Shown here: one piece after another, positions 1 to 10,863 of the stretch
Position numbering within the stretch: position 1 is the stretch's first letter
Layout of the letters: the number at the start of each line of letters is the position of its first letter
DNA from: Marinomonas agarivorans
GTDB taxonomy: Bacteria > Pseudomonadota > Gammaproteobacteria > Pseudomonadales > Marinomonadaceae
Reading direction: 5' to 3'
Length of the DNA: 64,000 nt
NCBI GenBank assembly: GCA_002173415.2
Contig: NHNK02000002.1
Span: 62,001 to 126,000, forward strand
Notes under the pieces: model-generated
The model's database searches: none
Seen by the model: only the letters and a program-made list of their open reading frames with translations
Told to the model about the DNA's origin: nothing
Program-made: the position numbers and the translations under genes

Positions 1-7
1 AGGCACT

Positions 8-205
8 ATGCAGGAATTGTTGCAGTCACTACTTATTGGCGCCAGTCTATTGATGATTTTTGAAGGGATATTGCCTTTTATTAGCCCTAAACTTTGGCGT
101 CAACTGATGCATAAAGCCATACAAAGCTCTGATGCAAATCTGCGAATTCTTGGCATAGCTAGTATGTTACTGGGGCTATGTCTACTTTATTTTGTGCGAG
201 ACTAA
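8..205 (+). CDS. DUF2065 (YjeT-like) small inner-membrane protein
   Basis: A 65-residue protein with two hydrophobic segments (about residues 5-24 and 46-62) around a short basic loop containing PKLWRQL. This layout and the position directly before hisZ and purA match the YjeT/DUF2065 family, which usually follows hflK-hflC. The biochemical role of the family is not established. The stop codon lies about 15 bases before the hisZ start, so the two are probably cotranscribed. The upstream hfl genes would lie outside the window. Confidence 0.8.
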   Translation: MQELLQSLLIGASLLMIFEGILPFISPKLWRQLMHKAIQSSDANLRILGIASMLLGLCLLYFVRD

Positions 206-219
206 GAGGAAACATTTTA

Positions 220-1392
220 ATGGGAATGGCGGATCGTTGGTTGCTACCTGAAGGGGTTGATGAATCTTTACCCGAAAAGGCAACCCAAATAGAGCAATTG
301 CGCAGAACTTTGCTCAACCTTCATAGTACTTGGGGATATGAATTGGTTATCCCACCTCTTTTAGAATATTTAGATTCCCTTCTTATTGGTGCTGGTTCTG
401 ATTTAGAAATTGAAACCTTTAAAGTGACGGATCAATTGTCTGGTCGTTTAATGGGAATTCGTGCTGATTTCACGTCACAAGTAGCACGTATTGATGCCCA
501 CAGCTTAAAAAAATCTGGCATTCAGCGTCTTTGTTATTGTGGTAGCGTGTTAAGAACCACGCCTGAAGGTTTAGATGGAAGTCGCAGTCCAATTCAATTT
601 GGTGCTGAGCTTTATGGTCATAGCGGTATTGAAAGCGATGTTGAAATTGTTTCTCTTATGTTGGAAACCTTGATCGCAGCAGGTATAGAAAAAACGGTTG
701 TGGATCTTGGGCATGTCGACGTGATGAGTGGTGTGATGGAAGCGTGTGCTTTGACTGATGATGATAAGGCAACTCTGAATGGATTTTATAAATCTAAAGC
801 ATTGCCAGAATTAAAAAGTTTCGTTGATTCGCTAGCGTTACCTGAGCAGCAAAAGAGCTGGCTTATAGCATTACCTCGTCTTTGTGGTGGAGAAGAGGCG
901 CTATCAAATGCATCCGAGGCTTTGACCGGTGTCAGCGAAAAAGTTGATATGGCCTTGGATAGTTTAACCAAAATTACTAAGCGCATTAAAAGTCGCTTTC
1001 CTCAAATCAGTTTGCATTTTGATCTAAGTGACCTGGTTTCTTACAGTTACCACACAGGGCTGGTTTTTGCAGCTTATGTTGCAGGCTATGGTAATGCAGT
1101 TGCCCGAGGTGGACGTTATAACAATATAGGCAAAGTGTTCGGGCGTTCACGTCCGGCAACAGGATTTAGCGCAGATTTGAAAACCTTGGTGTCACTTGCG
1201 TGTGTCGCAGTTGATGATAAAAAAACGGTTTTGGCGCCAAGCTCTGAAGATGAAGCGCTTTGGCAACTAATTCGTGAGCTAAGGCGAAAAGATTATCGTG
1301 TCATCGAATCATTAACGGAGCTTGATACACCGCGTTATGATTATACCTTGGAGCAAAAACAAGGCGCTTGGCAATTAGTTGACGCGAATTAA
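220..1392 (+). CDS. hisZ: ATP phosphoribosyltransferase regulatory subunit HisZ
   Basis: HisZ is a catalytically dead paralogue of histidyl-tRNA synthetase. It pairs with the short form of HisG to make an active, histidine-inhibited ATP phosphoribosyltransferase, the first step of histidine synthesis. The 390-residue protein has the class II synthetase-like core (WGYELVIPPLLEY near residue 35, RADFTSQVARI near 80, ARGGRYNNIGKVFG near 290) but no C-terminal anticodon-binding domain, which separates it from HisS. I chose the ATG at 220 because AAGAGGA sits just before it. The open frame runs up to 178, but that would overlap the previous gene. The neighbours (DUF2065 upstream, purA downstream) are the usual ones in gammaproteobacteria. 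Confidence 0.92.
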   Translation: MGMADRWLLPEGVDESLPEKATQIEQLRRTLLNLHSTWGYELVIPPLLEYLDSLLIGAGSDLEIETFKVTDQLSGRLMGIRADFTSQVARIDAHSLKKSGIQRLCYCGSVLRTTPEGLDGSRSPIQFGAELYGHSGIESDVEIVSLMLETLIAAGIEKTVVDLGHVDVMSGVMEACALTDDDKATLNGFYKSKALPELKSFVDSLALPEQQKSWLIALPRLCGGEEALSNASEALTGVSEKVDMALDSLTKITKRIKSRFPQISLHFDLSDLVSYSYHTGLVFAAYVAGYGNAVARGGRYNNIGKVFGRSRPATGFSADLKTLVSLACVAVDDKKTVLAPSSEDEALWQLIRELRRKDYRVIESLTELDTPRYDYTLEQKQGAWQLVDAN

Positions 1393-1395
1393 TAA

Positions 1396-2730
<1,335 letters not shown>

Positions 2731-2763
2731 CCAACTCTTGTTGTCTTGAATGTTAAAACAAAT

Positions 2764-2787
2764 AGCCGGCTTGATGTCGGCTTTTTT
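2764..2787 (+). terminator. Rho-independent terminator after purA
   Basis: A seven-base-pair stem (AGCCGGC with GTCGGCT, one G-U pair) around a five-base loop is followed by a run of T. It lies 34 bases after the purA stop and ends the hisZ-purA unit before rnpB. Confidence 0.85.
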
Positions 2788-2816
2788 GTGATTGGGTAAA
2801 AGGGATTAGATTCTCC

Positions 2817-2845
2817 TTGTTATTTGCTCGTTGTCTCAGTATGAT
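2817..2845 (+). promoter_or_regulatory. Sigma-70 type promoter of rnpB
   Basis: TTGTTA at 2817-2822 and TATGAT at 2840-2845 are 17 bases apart. Transcription would begin near 2852, exactly where the mature RNase P RNA should start. Confidence 0.75.
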
Positions 2846-2851
2846 GCGCTT

Positions 2852-3203
2852 CGCAAGTCGGCCAGACAGTCGCTGTTATGCTTTGCATAATAGAGGAAAG
2901 TCCGGGCTTCGCAGGGTAAGGTGCCAGATAACGTCTGGGAGGCGTGAGCCTACGGAAAGTGCAGCAGAAAATATACCGCCTAAGTAGTTTACTACCGGTA
3001 AGGTTGAAATGGTGTGGTAAGAGCGCACCGCGCATCTGGCAACAGAATGTGGCTAGGTAAACCCCACCTGAAGCAAGACCAAATAGAAATCCTGTAGTGT
3101 GACCCGCACTGGATTCGGGTAGGTTGCTAGAGGCATGCAGTGATGTATGTTCGAGATGAATGACTGTTCACGACAGAACCCGGCTTATCGGCTGACTTGC
3201 TTT
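2852..3203 (+). ncRNA. rnpB: RNase P RNA (class A)
   Basis: This is the catalytic RNA that removes 5' leaders from pre-tRNAs. Diagnostic conserved blocks are present: GAGGAAAGTCCGGGC at 2893-2907 (CR-I), ACAGAACCCGGCTTATCGG near 3174 (CR-V), and the GGTAAACCCCACC and AGAGGC segments between them. The 5' end GCAAGTCGGCC and the 3' end GGCTGACTTGC pair to close the P1 helix, which sets the ends at about 2853 and 3200. At about 350 nucleotides it has the normal size. Its place just before mraZ is common in this group. Confidence 0.97.
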
Positions 3204-3434
3204 CTCCTTTCTTCATGTCGTTATTGCATCACAGATTCAATTTCAAATCATATTGTCAATCCTATTTTGCTTTAGTTTGGTAAAAGCGCTAACAGAGACC
3301 TTCTTTGTTTGGTGAATGGCTCCTCACTTGTTTTCTGGTTATTTTTGTTTTCCTTCTTATTTTTCCACTAAATCGTTGAGATGGTGTTTTTTCTCTTCTT
3401 ATTTTCATTTTTTTATGGTTATTTTTGAAAAAAG

Positions 3435-3469
3435 TGTTAAATTGTGGGGTAAAGTGTCAGTAAGTGGGT
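3435..3469 (+). promoter_or_regulatory. MraZ-type operator array before mraZ
   Basis: Four boxes occur with an exact 10-base period: TGTTA (3435), TGGGG (3445), TGTCA (3455) and TGGGT (3465). MraZ is known to bind TGGGN repeats separated by five bases in its own promoter, so this is probably the autoregulatory site of the dcw cluster. Two of the four boxes are degenerate. The last box runs to within five bases of the mraZ start codon, where a Shine-Dalgarno sequence would normally be. Confidence 0.6.
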
Positions 3470-3473
3470 TTTT

Positions 3474-3929
3474 ATGTTTCGCGGTATTCATCAAGTTAGT
3501 ATCGATGTTAAGGGGAGGATGTCTCTTCCTGCTCGGCTACGTGATGAATTTGCCCAATACGATGATGACTCTGTTGTTGTCACGATTGATCCTGCGACAC
3601 GTTGCTTACTGATGTATCCCATTTCAGAGTGGGACATTATTCAAGAAAAACTAGACAAGTTGCCTTCTTTTCAAGCACAAGCTAGACGCTTACAAAGACT
3701 GTTAGTTGGGCACGCAACCGACTTGGATATTGATAAATCAGGTCGAATTCTATTGCCCGCACCCTTAAGGGAATTTGCGTTACTAGACAAAAAAGTCACC
3801 TTGCTAGGGCAGGGGAAAAAAGTAGAGATTTGGGGACAGGATCAATGGGATTTACAGCGAGAAGATTACATAGCGGAAGGAATGCATGGTTCTGAGCAAT
3901 TTGACAGTTTGACGGACATTTCTTTATGA
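3474..3929 (+). CDS. mraZ: Transcriptional regulator MraZ
   Basis: MraZ is a double AbrB/SpoVT-fold DNA-binding protein that forms a ring and represses the division and wall cluster from TGGGN repeats. The 151-residue protein has both copies of the family motif: [16 protein letters not shown] near residues 10-25 and [15 protein letters not shown] near 84-98. The start at 3474 gives the typical N terminus MFRGI, but I see no Shine-Dalgarno sequence. The space is taken by the operator boxes. The stop codon overlaps the rsmH start (ATGA). Confidence 0.96.
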   Translation: MFRGIHQVSIDVKGRMSLPARLRDEFAQYDDDSVVVTIDPATRCLLMYPISEWDIIQEKLDKLPSFQAQARRLQRLLVGHATDLDIDKSGRILLPAPLREFALLDKKVTLLGQGKKVEIWGQDQWDLQREDYIAEGMHGSEQFDSLTDISL

Positions 3930-4867
3930 CAGAAGCGACCCCGAAACACATTAGCGTGATGTTAAATGAGTCAGTTGATGAGCTGATTACCAACCCTGAT
4001 GGCTTTTATCTTGATGGTACTTTTGGTCGCGGTGGCCATTCTCGCTTAATTTTATCCCGTTTGCAGCAAGGTAAACTACTGGGATTTGATAAAGATCCTG
4101 TGGCAATAGAGTATGGCGAGGCCTTGCAGCGAGAGGACGAGCGCTTTCATATTGTGCAAGATTCGTTTGCCAATATGACGGAACACATTACTAACGCATT
4201 GGGTGAATCCGGTAGAGTCGATGGTATTTTAATGGATTTGGGCGTGTCATCACCGCAATTAGATGATGCTGAGCGTGGCTTTAGTTTTATGAATGATGGC
4301 CCTTTGGATATGCGTATGAATCCAAGTAAAGGGGAAAGTGCGGCACAATGGTTAGCTCATGTCAAAGAGCAAGAGTTGGCTGATGTTATGTATCAATATG
4401 GCGAAGAGCGCTTTTCGCGGCGTATTGCAAGAGCGATCTGCGAATACCGTTCACATACGCCTATTTTAACCACACTGCAGTTAGCCAAAATTGTGGCAGA
4501 CGCCAATCCTGCATGGGAAAAAGGTAAAAACCCAGCAACCCGTGCTTTTCAGGGAATTCGAATATTTATCAATAATGAACTAAAGGATTTGGAAATTGGT
4601 TTAGAGGCTGCGGCCAACGCATTAAAAGTGGGTGGGCGTTTGGTGGTAATCAGTTTTCATTCCTTGGAAGATCGGATTGTAAAACGCTTCATGAAAACCT
4701 TATCCAAAGGGCCAGATTTACCAAGGCATTTACCCATTCAAAATGCGCATCTTGACATCAAGTTTAAAACAGTTGGCAAAGCACTAAAACCTTCAAAGAG
4801 TGAGGTGAATGACAATGTTAGATCGCGCAGTGCTGTGATGCGGGTATTGGAGCGTATACGTGACTAA
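3926..4867 (+). CDS. rsmH: 16S rRNA (cytosine-1402 N4) methyltransferase
   Basis: RsmH (MraW) methylates N4 of C1402 in the 16S decoding centre using SAM. The 313-residue protein has the SAM loop GTFGRGGHS near residue 31, the family block [18 protein letters not shown] near 106, the R-A-F-Q-G-I-R-I-F-x-N block near 210, and [13 protein letters not shown] near 250. It starts inside the mraZ stop codon and overlaps ftsL by eight bases, so translation of the three is probably coupled. Confidence 0.97.
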   Translation: MTEATPKHISVMLNESVDELITNPDGFYLDGTFGRGGHSRLILSRLQQGKLLGFDKDPVAIEYGEALQREDERFHIVQDSFANMTEHITNALGESGRVDGILMDLGVSSPQLDDAERGFSFMNDGPLDMRMNPSKGESAAQWLAHVKEQELADVMYQYGEERFSRRIARAICEYRSHTPILTTLQLAKIVADANPAWEKGKNPATRAFQGIRIFINNELKDLEIGLEAAANALKVGGRLVVISFHSLEDRIVKRFMKTLSKGPDLPRHLPIQNAHLDIKFKTVGKALKPSKSEVNDNVRSRSAVMRVLERIRD

Positions 4868-5165
4868 AAAACTGCTAACTCAGTCAGCACTGACGAGAAA
4901 AGTCTCACCAGTCGTTATGCTGTTTTGGAGCGTTTTAACCGGTGTTTTGGCTATTTTACTGGTGCTGCAAGTGTATGAGTTTCGCAAAGAGTTTGCCTAT
5001 TTGCAGGATTTGAAAAGGGCTGAAGTGGATTATGGGGTGACTTGGGGGCAATTGTTGTTAGAGCAAAGTGCCCTAACGCAGCCGAGTCGTTTAGAGCAGG
5101 TGGCTGTAAAGGAACTAACTATGTACGCCCCATCGTCAAATGAATTAGTGATTGTAAAACCATGA
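4860..5165 (+). CDS. ftsL: Cell division protein FtsL
   Basis: FtsL is a bitopic inner-membrane protein of the FtsQLB subcomplex, which activates septal wall synthesis by FtsWI. At 101 residues it has the usual size: a short basic cytoplasmic tail, one membrane span (about 19-40), then a periplasmic helix with coiled-coil character. The assignment rests on size, topology and place between rsmH and ftsI, because the family is poorly conserved. The start is GTG inside the rsmH end. The stop overlaps the ftsI start by four bases. Confidence 0.9.
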   Translation: MTKKLLTQSALTRKVSPVVMLFWSVLTGVLAILLVLQVYEFRKEFAYLQDLKRAEVDYGVTWGQLLLEQSALTQPSRLEQVAVKELTMYAPSSNELVIVKP

Positions 5166-6904
5166 CAACAGAATTTCATAAACCCGCCAAATGGCGCTTT
5201 TATTTTGTTTATTTGATCGCAATTGTGCTGTTTAGTGTGGTTGCTGGCCGGTTATTTTATTTGACCGTATTAGACAGCGCGTTTCTACAAAATCAAGGTG
5301 AAATTCGAGCGGTTAGAACAGAATCCATACCGGCTACTCGCGGTATGATTCTTGATCGTCGTGGCGAACCGTTAGCAGTCAGTACACCAACGTGGACCTT
5401 GGTCGCGAATCCAAAATACTTATGGTCTGAGGCTGAGAAGAAGGGCCTTGACCCGGAAGCAGAAATTGCTCGTCTTGCCAAGGCACTTGGTGAAGGCCGA
5501 GCGTCATTACAACAGAAGTTTGAACAAAAGCGTAACAGCTCCTTCATGTATTTAAAGAGGCAGATTCCTCCGCAAGAAGCAGAAGAGATTATGCAGGCAA
5601 ATGTGTTGGGTGTAAGTCGCACAAAAGAGTACAAGCGTTTTTACCCAGCCGGTGAGGTAGCGTCTCATATTGTTGGTTTTACTAATATTGATGATGCTGG
5701 GCAAGAAGGTGTGGAGCTTTCTTATGACAAGGCCTTGGTTGGCGAAGCGGGTAAACGTCAATATGTCAAAGACTTAACTGGTAACATTATTTATGAAATC
5801 GGTCGAGAAGAGCACGCAAGACCAGGAGAAAATATCGAGCTGAGTATTGATCTTCGCTTGCAGTACTTAGCTTACCGCGAACTTAAAGCCGCTGTCACTG
5901 AGCACAGAGCGACATCCGCATCGGCTGTTATTTTGGATGTCAGAACAGGTGAAATTTTGGCAATGGTAAATCAACCATCTTACAACCCGAATGATCGCTC
6001 AGTTATTGACTATGACCAAATGCGAAATCGTGCAGTAATTGATTTGTTCGAACCAGGTTCTACCATGAAACCTTTTTCTCTAAGTGCCGCTTTGGCGTCT
6101 GGGCAATACACGACAGAAAGTATCATTAGTACGGCACCTGGTTTTATTCGTTTTGGCCGGCAGACAATTCGTGATTCACGCAATTTAGGCGATATTGATT
6201 TAGAAACCTTGTTAGTTCGATCCAGCAATGTTGGCGCTTCAAAAATTGCGCTGTCCTTACCTAAAGACGCTGTATGGAATCTGTATTATAAATTGGGTAT
6301 TGGTTCGTTGGTGGGGATTGGTTTTCCTGGGGAGTCAACAGGCAATTTGCCAGCGCACCCTAAGTGGCGCCCTGCAGAGATAGCAACCTTGTCTTATGGT
6401 TATGGTTTGTCTGTTTCAACCTTGCAGTTGGCACAAGCTTATGCTGCCTTGGCTAATCATGGCTATAAAGTACCTGTAACTATTTTTAAACAGGACTTCA
6501 TGCCTGACGGTGAGCAAGTTATTCCACGTCAGGTGGCGGATGATGTGTTGGGAATGATGCGTTCTGTTGTTGATAAAGCAGCATCCGCAGCCAAAGTGCC
6601 AGGTTATGTCATTGCTGGAAAAACGGGTACGGTACACAAAGTAGGCCAAAAAGGTTATGAATACGATCAGTACATTTCATTGTTTGCTGGCGTGGCACCT
6701 GCAACGGATCCACGTTTGGCTATGGTGGTAATGGTGAACGACCCTAAAGGTCGTGAATACTATGGTAGTGAAGTGTCAGCACCCGTGTTTTCCCGTGTGA
6801 TGACGAATGCCATGGCGTTGCTGAATATATCACCAGATTTACCCGAGGGGTTACGTGAAGTGCGTTTAGAACCTAAGAAGCCTTATCAGGTGGTAAAAAA
6901 CTAA
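5162..6904 (+). CDS. ftsI: Septal peptidoglycan transpeptidase FtsI (PBP3)
   Basis: FtsI cross-links septal peptidoglycan as the partner of FtsW. The 580-residue protein has an N-terminal membrane anchor (about 15-35), the dimerisation block with RGMILDRRGEPLA near 60-72, and a penicillin-binding domain with all three active-site motifs: SxxK as S300-T-M-K303, SxN as SSN near residue 358, and KTG in AGKTGTVHK near 483. It overlaps ftsL by four bases and touches murE (TAATG). Confidence 0.97.
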   Translation: MTTEFHKPAKWRFYFVYLIAIVLFSVVAGRLFYLTVLDSAFLQNQGEIRAVRTESIPATRGMILDRRGEPLAVSTPTWTLVANPKYLWSEAEKKGLDPEAEIARLAKALGEGRASLQQKFEQKRNSSFMYLKRQIPPQEAEEIMQANVLGVSRTKEYKRFYPAGEVASHIVGFTNIDDAGQEGVELSYDKALVGEAGKRQYVKDLTGNIIYEIGREEHARPGENIELSIDLRLQYLAYRELKAAVTEHRATSASAVILDVRTGEILAMVNQPSYNPNDRSVIDYDQMRNRAVIDLFEPGSTMKPFSLSAALASGQYTTESIISTAPGFIRFGRQTIRDSRNLGDIDLETLLVRSSNVGASKIALSLPKDAVWNLYYKLGIGSLVGIGFPGESTGNLPAHPKWRPAEIATLSYGYGLSVSTLQLAQAYAALANHGYKVPVTIFKQDFMPDGEQVIPRQVADDVLGMMRSVVDKAASAAKVPGYVIAGKTGTVHKVGQKGYEYDQYISLFAGVAPATDPRLAMVVMVNDPKGREYYGSEVSAPVFSRVMTNAMALLNISPDLPEGLREVRLEPKKPYQVVKN

Positions 6905-8406
6905 TGGCAATCTTATCTGCTCCAATTAAGTCTCACTCTGTTGAGGCTTTTTTTAATTTAGAGGCAGGCTTGCTTGGGTCTATGGCATTGGAAGATGCAG
7001 CAATAGAAGATGTGGTGACGGACAGCCGATGTGCTTCTGCATCAACAATCTTTTTTGCCCTGCCCGGTGTGACTTCGAATGGCTGGCAATATTTGCCACA
7101 GGTTGCCTCGTTAGGTTGTCAAATTGCGGTTGTGCCATCTGGATTAGTCTTGTCAGAGCAGAAAAATTTGATGGTGATTGAAGTTGATGATGTGGTGGCC
7201 TGCCTAGCTAGCTTTTTGCGGCAATACGCGAAACCCTATCCGCACTCTGTGGTTGCAGTAACAGGCACGAATGGAAAATCTTCTATCAGTTATTACGCCG
7301 CTCAAATTGCTGAATTCATGGGACAAAAAGCGGGTATTGTTGGAACCTTTGGTTCAGGGCCGCTGAATGCGCTGCAAGAGGCAAAGCAAACAACTCCTGA
7401 CATGTTAAGCCTGCATTGCGCTCTCGTTCAACAGCAGGAAGAAGGTGTGAATATGGTTGCTCTAGAAGCCTCTTCCCATGCGATGGATCAACGTCGTATT
7501 GAAGGCTTACCAATCGATACGGCAGTTTTCTCAAATCTCTCTCGTGATCATTTAGATTATCACGGTAACATGGATTCTTATGCTGAAGCGAAAAGCCGTT
7601 TGTTCCAGCATGAGGGGGTCAGAAGGGCGGTTATTTTCTTGGATGATGATTACGCTCCTATGATGTTGGCAAAATCTATCTGTCCTATTTATACCTACAG
7701 TTTGCAAGATGCCTCTGCTGACTTCTATGCAACGGACTTACGCTATTCAGCCAGTGGCGTAGAATTTACTCTGCAAACGCCCATTTTTACTAAGCTTGTC
7801 AGATTGCCGCTGCTAGGTGAATTTAATGTGGCGAATGCTATTGCCGCGTTGGCGGCGAATTGGGATGTTTTCGAGGACAAGGCTTCACTGTTACAAGCAT
7901 TAGAACACCTACAAGGCGCTCCAGGTCGGATGCAGCAAATTGGCTCGATCAAAAGCCCTTTAGTCGTTGTTGATTATTCCCATACGCCAGATTCTCTGTC
8001 AGTTGCCTTAAAAGCGTTACACCAACATACAACAGGGCGCCTTTTTTGTGTGTATGGCTGTGGTGGTGACCGAGATAAAGGCAAGCGTCCCTTGATGACG
8101 CAGGCCGTTCTGGCCCAAGCCGATATCGGCTATCTCACCTCAGATAATCCAAGAAGTGAATCGCCAGCAGACATCATAAAAGATGCGATTACTGGTATTA
8201 ATGAGGTTCGAGAAAGGCAAGTTAATCAACGGTTTTTTATGCTTGTAGACCGGCGTGAAGCCATAAGCGCTGCAATACGATCAGCCAAGGTGGGTGATGT
8301 GGTTTTGATCGCAGGCAAAGGCCATGAAAACTATCAAGAAATTCACGGTGTAAAGCATCACTTTGACGATGTCGAAGAGGCAAAGAAAGGGCTAGGGTTA
8401 TGTTAG
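6904..8406 (+). CDS. murE: UDP-MurNAc-tripeptide synthetase MurE
   Basis: MurE adds meso-diaminopimelate to UDP-MurNAc-L-Ala-D-Glu with ATP. The 500-residue protein shows the ATP loop VTGTNGKSS near residue 120, EASSHAMDQRR near 195, and the substrate-specificity motif DNPRSESP near 414. DNPR is the signature of diaminopimelate-adding rather than lysine-adding enzymes, as expected for a Gram-negative organism. It begins within the ftsI stop codon and overlaps murF by seven bases. Confidence 0.97.
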   Translation: MAILSAPIKSHSVEAFFNLEAGLLGSMALEDAAIEDVVTDSRCASASTIFFALPGVTSNGWQYLPQVASLGCQIAVVPSGLVLSEQKNLMVIEVDDVVACLASFLRQYAKPYPHSVVAVTGTNGKSSISYYAAQIAEFMGQKAGIVGTFGSGPLNALQEAKQTTPDMLSLHCALVQQQEEGVNMVALEASSHAMDQRRIEGLPIDTAVFSNLSRDHLDYHGNMDSYAEAKSRLFQHEGVRRAVIFLDDDYAPMMLAKSICPIYTYSLQDASADFYATDLRYSASGVEFTLQTPIFTKLVRLPLLGEFNVANAIAALAANWDVFEDKASLLQALEHLQGAPGRMQQIGSIKSPLVVVDYSHTPDSLSVALKALHQHTTGRLFCVYGCGGDRDKGKRPLMTQAVLAQADIGYLTSDNPRSESPADIIKDAITGINEVRERQVNQRFFMLVDRREAISAAIRSAKVGDVVLIAGKGHENYQEIHGVKHHFDDVEEAKKGLGLC

Positions 8407-9749
8407 TCACATTAACACTTGCTGAGATCGCACGCATTTGTGAAGGAGAGCTAGTTGGTGATGATGCACCTGTGAATGGCGTCCAAACAGACACTCGTGC
8501 TAACTTGCAAGGCAGTTTGTTTCTTGCCTTGAAAGGTGAGTCATTTGATGGTCACGACTATCTTGCAGAGGCAATAAATCAAGGTGCTGCTGGCGTATTA
8601 ACTCAGGTAGAAACCTCAGTCAAACCGGCTGTTAAAGTAGCGGATACTCTTACCGCATATGGGAAAATTGCTAATTATTTGCGACACCAATTTACTGGAA
8701 AAGTTATTGCTATTACCGGTAGCAACGGCAAAACGACAGTGAAAGATTGGTTGTCTCAGTGTTTGTCGAGTCAGCACAAAGTTTTAAAAACACAAGCCAA
8801 CAATAACAACCAAGTTGGTGTTCCTCTTACGTTATGCAGTCTACAAAATGAGCATGAAGTGGCAATTATAGAGGCTGGTACTAGTTATAAAGGGGAAATA
8901 CCAAAACTAGCGAAAATTATTGAGCCACAAATTGCTGTAATTACAAACGCCAGTGGCAGCCACTTGGATGGTTTAGGCTCGTTAGAAGGGATCGCAATAG
9001 AAAAAGGTGCGTTATTATCAGGTCTCTCCACAGATGGTGTTGCTGTATTAAATCGAGATGATCCTTGGTTTGATTATTGGTTCTCATTAGTTGTGCCCAA
9101 AAAATGTATTAGCTTTGGCTTTTCTCCTCAAGCAGATATGTTTGCCAGTGACATTAAGTTACATAAATCTGGTTCAACTTGTGTTATTCAATACCGCCTT
9201 GAAAAATGGCCCTTAGCGCTAAACGTTCCGGGTAAACATCAAATAGCAAATGCCATGGCTGTGTTGATTTGTTTGCTCAAGAGCGGTTTCTCAATGGAGC
9301 AAGGGATTCGTTTATTACGAGAACCATTGCACATAGCAGGGCGTTTAGAGTTTGTTCATACAAAGCAGGATTTTTTGCTTTTGAATGACTGTTATAATGC
9401 TAGCCCAACCTCGGTTGAGGCAGCGATTGATGTGTTGTCATACCAAGAGGAGACCACAAAATGGCTTGTTCTTGGCGCATTAAAAGAGCTAGGTGCCAAT
9501 GAACATCAGGTGCACAAAGCATTAGGAGAATATGCGTTTCAAGCGGGCATTAACCGTATGATTTGCTTGGGGCCTGTTGCAGCCATTGCCGCCGGTGCCT
9601 TCGAAAGTTTGGGTGGCCAAGCCACCATTTGCGAAAGTCATGCAGAAATCATTACTTTACTGCAACATTTGGGTAAAGATAATGCGGTTTTAGTAAAGGG
9701 AGCACGTTCATCTAGGATGGAAAAAATTATAGAAAAAATGATCATTTAG
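8400..9749 (+). CDS. murF: UDP-MurNAc-pentapeptide synthetase MurF
   Basis: MurF adds D-Ala-D-Ala to the UDP-MurNAc tripeptide. The 449-residue protein has the three Mur ligase domains: an N-terminal substrate domain with the typical VQTDTRANLQGSLFLALKG block, the ATP loop ITGSNGKTTVKDWL near residue 105, and a C-terminal domain with LLNDCYNASPTS and KGARSSRME. It starts inside murE, so the two are probably translationally coupled. Confidence 0.97.
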   Translation: MLVTLTLAEIARICEGELVGDDAPVNGVQTDTRANLQGSLFLALKGESFDGHDYLAEAINQGAAGVLTQVETSVKPAVKVADTLTAYGKIANYLRHQFTGKVIAITGSNGKTTVKDWLSQCLSSQHKVLKTQANNNNQVGVPLTLCSLQNEHEVAIIEAGTSYKGEIPKLAKIIEPQIAVITNASGSHLDGLGSLEGIAIEKGALLSGLSTDGVAVLNRDDPWFDYWFSLVVPKKCISFGFSPQADMFASDIKLHKSGSTCVIQYRLEKWPLALNVPGKHQIANAMAVLICLLKSGFSMEQGIRLLREPLHIAGRLEFVHTKQDFLLLNDCYNASPTSVEAAIDVLSYQEETTKWLVLGALKELGANEHQVHKALGEYAFQAGINRMICLGPVAAIAAGAFESLGGQATICESHAEIITLLQHLGKDNAVLVKGARSSRMEKIIEKMII

Positions 9750-9763
9750 GATGAAAGCTGCTT

Positions 9764-10846
9764 ATGTTGTTGCTGTTAACTGAATATTTAAGTCAAACCT
9801 TTACGTTTTTTACTGTCTTTAATTATCTTTCTTTGCGGGCCATTTTAGGCGTACTGACTGCTTTTGCAATTTGTCTGAGTACCGGTGGTTATGTCATTAA
9901 AATGCTACAGCGTATGCAAATCGGTCAAGCTGTACGGGATGATGGCCCACAAAGTCATTTAAGCAAAGCAGGGACACCGACAATGGGAGGAGCGATGATT
10001 CTTTTCTCCATCAGTGTAAGCACCTTGCTTTGGGGCGATTTAACAAACAAATATGTTTGGGTTGTGTTGTTCGTCATGTTGTCATTTGGTGCCATTGGTT
10101 GGGTAGATGACTATCGAAAAGTGGTCGAAAAAAATTCAAAAGGCTTATCTGCTAAAGCCAAGTATTTTTGGCAAAGTGCGATAGGTATAACCGCATCGGT
10201 TTATTTGTACATGAATGCGCAGACGCCCATTGAAACCGCCTTGATTGTGCCTTTTTTCAAAGACTTTGTGTTGCCGCTTGGCCTCTTTTTTATCGTACTA
10301 ACATATTTTGTGATTGTGGGGACCAGCAATGCTGTTAATTTAACGGATGGCTTAGATGGGTTGGCTATTTTGCCAACAGTTTTAGTCGGTGGGGCTTTAG
10401 GCGTTTTTGCCTATCTAATAGGCAACTTCCGCTTCTCTGAATATTTGTTGATTCCTTACATAGCTGGCTCTGGTGAATTGATTGTTTTTTGCTCGGCACT
10501 GGTTGGCGCTGGGCTTGGCTTCCTTTGGTTTAATACTTATCCTGCCCAGATTTTTATGGGAGATGTAGGTTCTTTAGCTCTTGGCGCAGCTTTAGGTGTT
10601 ATTGCCGTCATTGTTCGCCAAGAGATTGTTCTTTTTATCATGGGTGGCGTTTTTGTTATGGAAACAGTTTCCGTTATCTTGCAAGTGGCGTCCTACAAAT
10701 TAACCAAGCGACGAATCTTTCGCATGGCGCCCATTCATCATCACTTTGAACTAAAAGGCTGGGCGGAACCAAAAGTTATTGTACGCTTTTGGATTATCAC
10801 TGTTTGTCTGGTTTTGGTTGGTCTAGCAACCTTGAAAGTACGATAG
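9764..10846 (+). CDS. mraY: Phospho-MurNAc-pentapeptide transferase MraY
   Basis: MraY moves phospho-MurNAc-pentapeptide onto undecaprenyl phosphate to form lipid I at the inner membrane. The 360-residue protein has about ten membrane spans and the catalytic loops: [10 protein letters not shown] near 70, [16 protein letters not shown] near 113, [10 protein letters not shown] near 191, [11 protein letters not shown] near 265 and the histidine motif [12 protein letters not shown] near 322. Length and order in the cluster are normal. Confidence 0.98.
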   Translation: MLLLLTEYLSQTFTFFTVFNYLSLRAILGVLTAFAICLSTGGYVIKMLQRMQIGQAVRDDGPQSHLSKAGTPTMGGAMILFSISVSTLLWGDLTNKYVWVVLFVMLSFGAIGWVDDYRKVVEKNSKGLSAKAKYFWQSAIGITASVYLYMNAQTPIETALIVPFFKDFVLPLGLFFIVLTYFVIVGTSNAVNLTDGLDGLAILPTVLVGGALGVFAYLIGNFRFSEYLLIPYIAGSGELIVFCSALVGAGLGFLWFNTYPAQIFMGDVGSLALGAALGVIAVIVRQEIVLFIMGGVFVMETVSVILQVASYKLTKRRIFRMAPIHHHFELKGWAEPKVIVRFWIITVCLVLVGLATLKVR

Positions 10847-10863
10847 AAGAATAGGAGAAATAT

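Noticed and set aside
2820-3035. 71-codon minus-strand frame in the RNase P RNA region
   Set aside because: The region is explained by rnpB; the frame is a by-product of its structure.
3316-3612. 98-codon frame before and across the mraZ start
   Set aside because: Phenylalanine-rich translation of a T-rich leader. It overlaps mraZ in another frame and has no ribosome binding site.
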